In this document: positions 33,861 to 34,910 of the stretch, piece by piece
How the letters are laid out: the number at the start of each line of letters is the position of its first letter
Numbering within the stretch: position 1 is the first letter of the stretch
DNA from: Bacteroidetes bacterium MED-G21
Lineage (GTDB): Bacteria; Bacteroidota; Bacteroidia; Flavobacteriales; UBA7430
Direction of reading: 5' to 3'
DNA length: 34,910 nucleotides
NCBI GenBank assembly: GCA_002457305.1
Contig: NTKG01000008.1
Span: 1-34,910 of the forward strand
The notes under the pieces: model-generated
Told to the model about the DNA's origin: nothing
Database searches by the model: none
What the model saw: the letters and a program-made list of their open reading frames with translations, nothing else
Translations under genes and position numbers: made by a program

Positions 33861-34567
33861 TGGCTAAGAAAGTAATTGTAACAGGAGCGAGTAGAGGTAT
33901 AGGTTTCGAGTTGGTTCAGAAATATGCTGAGGCTGGGCATGAAGTTTTGGCTCTTTCTAGGAATTCAGATCGATTGGAGCAATTGAAAGAAGCTTGTTTG
34001 AAATTAAATCCTAAAGCTCAAGTTCATATTCTTTCATTTGATTTAGCTAAGGAGGATATGGCTGCGCAACTCATGCCCTTTATAGAATCGTGTTTTCAGC
34101 ATGTCGATATACTTATTAATAATGCAGGTGCACTTGTTGCAAAACCTTTTACTGAAATAAATGCAGAAGAATTAGAGCGTATATATCATGTTAATGTGCT
34201 CTCTGTATTTAAACTGACCCAAGAGCTTATTCCGAAATTTTCTAACAATGCACACATTGTAAATATAAGTAGCGTAGGTGGTGTTCAGGGTTCGGTTAAG
34301 TTTTCAGGTTTGTCGGCTTACAGTTCTTCTAAAGCTGCTTTAGTTGCACTAACTGAGTGTTTGGCTGAAGAATATAAAGAAACCGACCTTGCTTTTAATT
34401 GCCTTGCTTTGGGTGCGGTTCAAACAGAGATGCTTGAAGAAGCATTTCCGGGATATCAGGCACCTACTTCTGCTAATGATATGGCAGCCTATATATTTGA
34501 TTTTTCTATGAGCGGACAAAACTTTTATAAGGGTAAAGTTTTGAATGTTTCAAAATCAACACCCTAA
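33860..34567 (+). CDS. Short-chain dehydrogenase/reductase (SDR) family protein
   Basis: 235 residues, classical SDR. Nucleotide-binding TGASRGIG (8-15), structural NNAG in INNAGALVAKPF, catalytic Ser in NISSVGG and the Tyr-x-x-x-Lys pair in LSAYSSSKAALVAL. The substrate cannot be read from sequence. Its ATG shares its A with the last base of the paaE stop TAA, so the two are translationally coupled, which hints at a shared process. Likely cytoplasmic. Confidence 0.9.
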   Translation: MAKKVIVTGASRGIGFELVQKYAEAGHEVLALSRNSDRLEQLKEACLKLNPKAQVHILSFDLAKEDMAAQLMPFIESCFQHVDILINNAGALVAKPFTEINAEELERIYHVNVLSVFKLTQELIPKFSNNAHIVNISSVGGVQGSVKFSGLSAYSSSKAALVALTECLAEEYKETDLAFNCLALGAVQTEMLEEAFPGYQAPTSANDMAAYIFDFSMSGQNFYKGKVLNVSKSTP

Positions 34568-34793
34568 ATTTGTGTCAAATTTCTGTCTATTGTAATATAG
34601 TATAATTTTCGATTATTATTTTTTAACACTTCTTATATCATTCTTTTTTAGTGTGTTAGGGTCTATGTATTTTATTGTGTTTCTCAAAGGTTTTTTAATA
34701 AAGAAAACTTTGGATATTCGCTTTCTATTTTTTCTGTAAAACATTGCATTTAGTAGGATGTCTTATAAAAGTGGTTTTTTTTTAAAAAAAAGG

Positions 34794-34824
34794 TTTGTGT
34801 GGGAATAAAAAGGTTGTACATTTG
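34794..34824 (+). promoter_or_regulatory. Full-consensus promoter, probably of an rRNA operon
   Basis: TTTG (34794-34797), 19-bp spacer, TACATTTG (34817-34824): ideal Bacteroidota promoter, with an A/T tract directly upstream. It is the best promoter match in the window. Confidence 0.7.
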
Positions 34825-34868
34825 CATCCGCTAAAACCAATAGAAATAAGTTTTAGTTGAAACGAGAA

Positions 34869-34881
34869 ACGTTCTTTGAAA
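34869..34881 (+). promoter_or_regulatory. boxA-like antitermination site in a probable 16S rRNA leader
   Basis: The GTTCTTTGAA stretch resembles the GTTCTTTGA element found shortly before 16S rRNA genes in Bacteroidota and the E. coli boxA core. With the strong promoter 45 bp upstream it implies that rrs starts just beyond the window. Confidence 0.6.
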
Positions 34882-34910
34882 GAAATTATATTGGAAGAGA
34901 GAGGTAAGAG

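Larger units (their letters stand above)
34568..34910 (+). other. Gene-free AT-rich region leading into a probable rRNA operon
   Basis: 343 bp with no credible reading frame. The first 210 bp are AT-rich with only a weak 6-bp stem (TAACAC/GTGTTA, 34624-34658). T and A tracts at 34774-34792 precede a strong promoter and look like an UP-element. The last 80 bp resemble an rRNA leader. Confidence 0.6.

Noticed and set aside
34624-34658. Possible terminator after the SDR gene (TAACAC/GTGTTA)
   Set aside because: Only 6 bp of stem with a 23-nt loop and no T run directly after it.
1-34910. CRISPR arrays, insertion sequences, prophage or attachment sites
   Set aside because: No spaced direct repeats, transposase, integrase or terminal inverted repeats were seen; all larger frames belong to chromosomal families.

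Overview
The window is about 35 kb of AT-rich chromosomal DNA from a member of the Bacteroidota, most likely a marine-type flavobacterium (Flavobacteriales, Cryomorphaceae/Crocinitomicaceae-like; the family is my inference). Three things support this: type IX secretion/gliding genes (gldJ, porP/sprF-like, porU, porV) in the murF-gldJ-por-cdd-pdhA-pdhC order known from flavobacteria; promoters of the Bacteroidota type (TTTG, about 19 bp, TAnnTTTG) with no Shine-Dalgarno sequences; and a secreted protein with 'GCTD..A.N....A..DDGSC' cysteine motifs typical of marine flavobacteria. Nearly all of the DNA is coding and no mobile element, phage or CRISPR array is visible.

Layout. (1) 1-3.4 kb, minus strand: PhzF-like isomerase, secreted thioredoxin-fold protein, GNAT acetyltransferase and a DUF6438-type lipoprotein, probably one transcription unit. 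(2) 3.5-6.1 kb: convergent mpl (+) and murF (-), both peptidoglycan ligases, overlapping at their stop codons. (3) 6.2-14.1 kb: the type IX secretion block, gldJ and a porP/sprF-like gene on minus, porU (sortase) and porV (shuttle/outer-membrane protein) on plus. (4) 14.1-17.4 kb plus: ispF, cdd, pdhA, pdhC, ending in a clear terminator. (5) 17.4-18.2 kb: an Lrp/AsnC regulator on minus and, on plus, a free-standing odd tRNA gene with its own terminator. (6) 18.3-23.2 kb minus: tightly packed operon paaZ, crotonase, fused branched-chain 2-oxoacid dehydrogenase E1. (7) 23.3-29.1 kb: alpha/beta hydrolase (-), then glpK, glpD, paaY-like hexapeptide protein and a membrane-anchored EEP-family hydrolase (+). 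(8) 29.1-34.6 kb: paaG-paaH-paaI-paaJ operon (-), divergent from paaE and an SDR gene (+). (9) 34.57-34.91 kb: no gene; it holds a consensus promoter and a boxA-like leader typical of an rRNA operon that would begin just past the window end.

How the genes fit together. The paa genes give most of the lower phenylacetyl-CoA route: epoxidase reductase PaaE, isomerase PaaG, ring opening/oxidation by PaaZ, then PaaH and PaaJ, with PaaI as rescue thioesterase. The epoxidase core (paaABCD), the ligase paaK and an obvious PaaF are not in the window. The 2-oxoacid dehydrogenase and Lrp genes suggest joint control of amino-acid-derived carbon, and glpK/glpD feed glycerol into glycolysis.

The most unusual object is the RNA gene at 18062-18169. 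It has a leucine-type class II tRNA body with an enlarged variable arm, but an aspartate anticodon (GUC) and several aspartate identity bases. It deserves a direct test.
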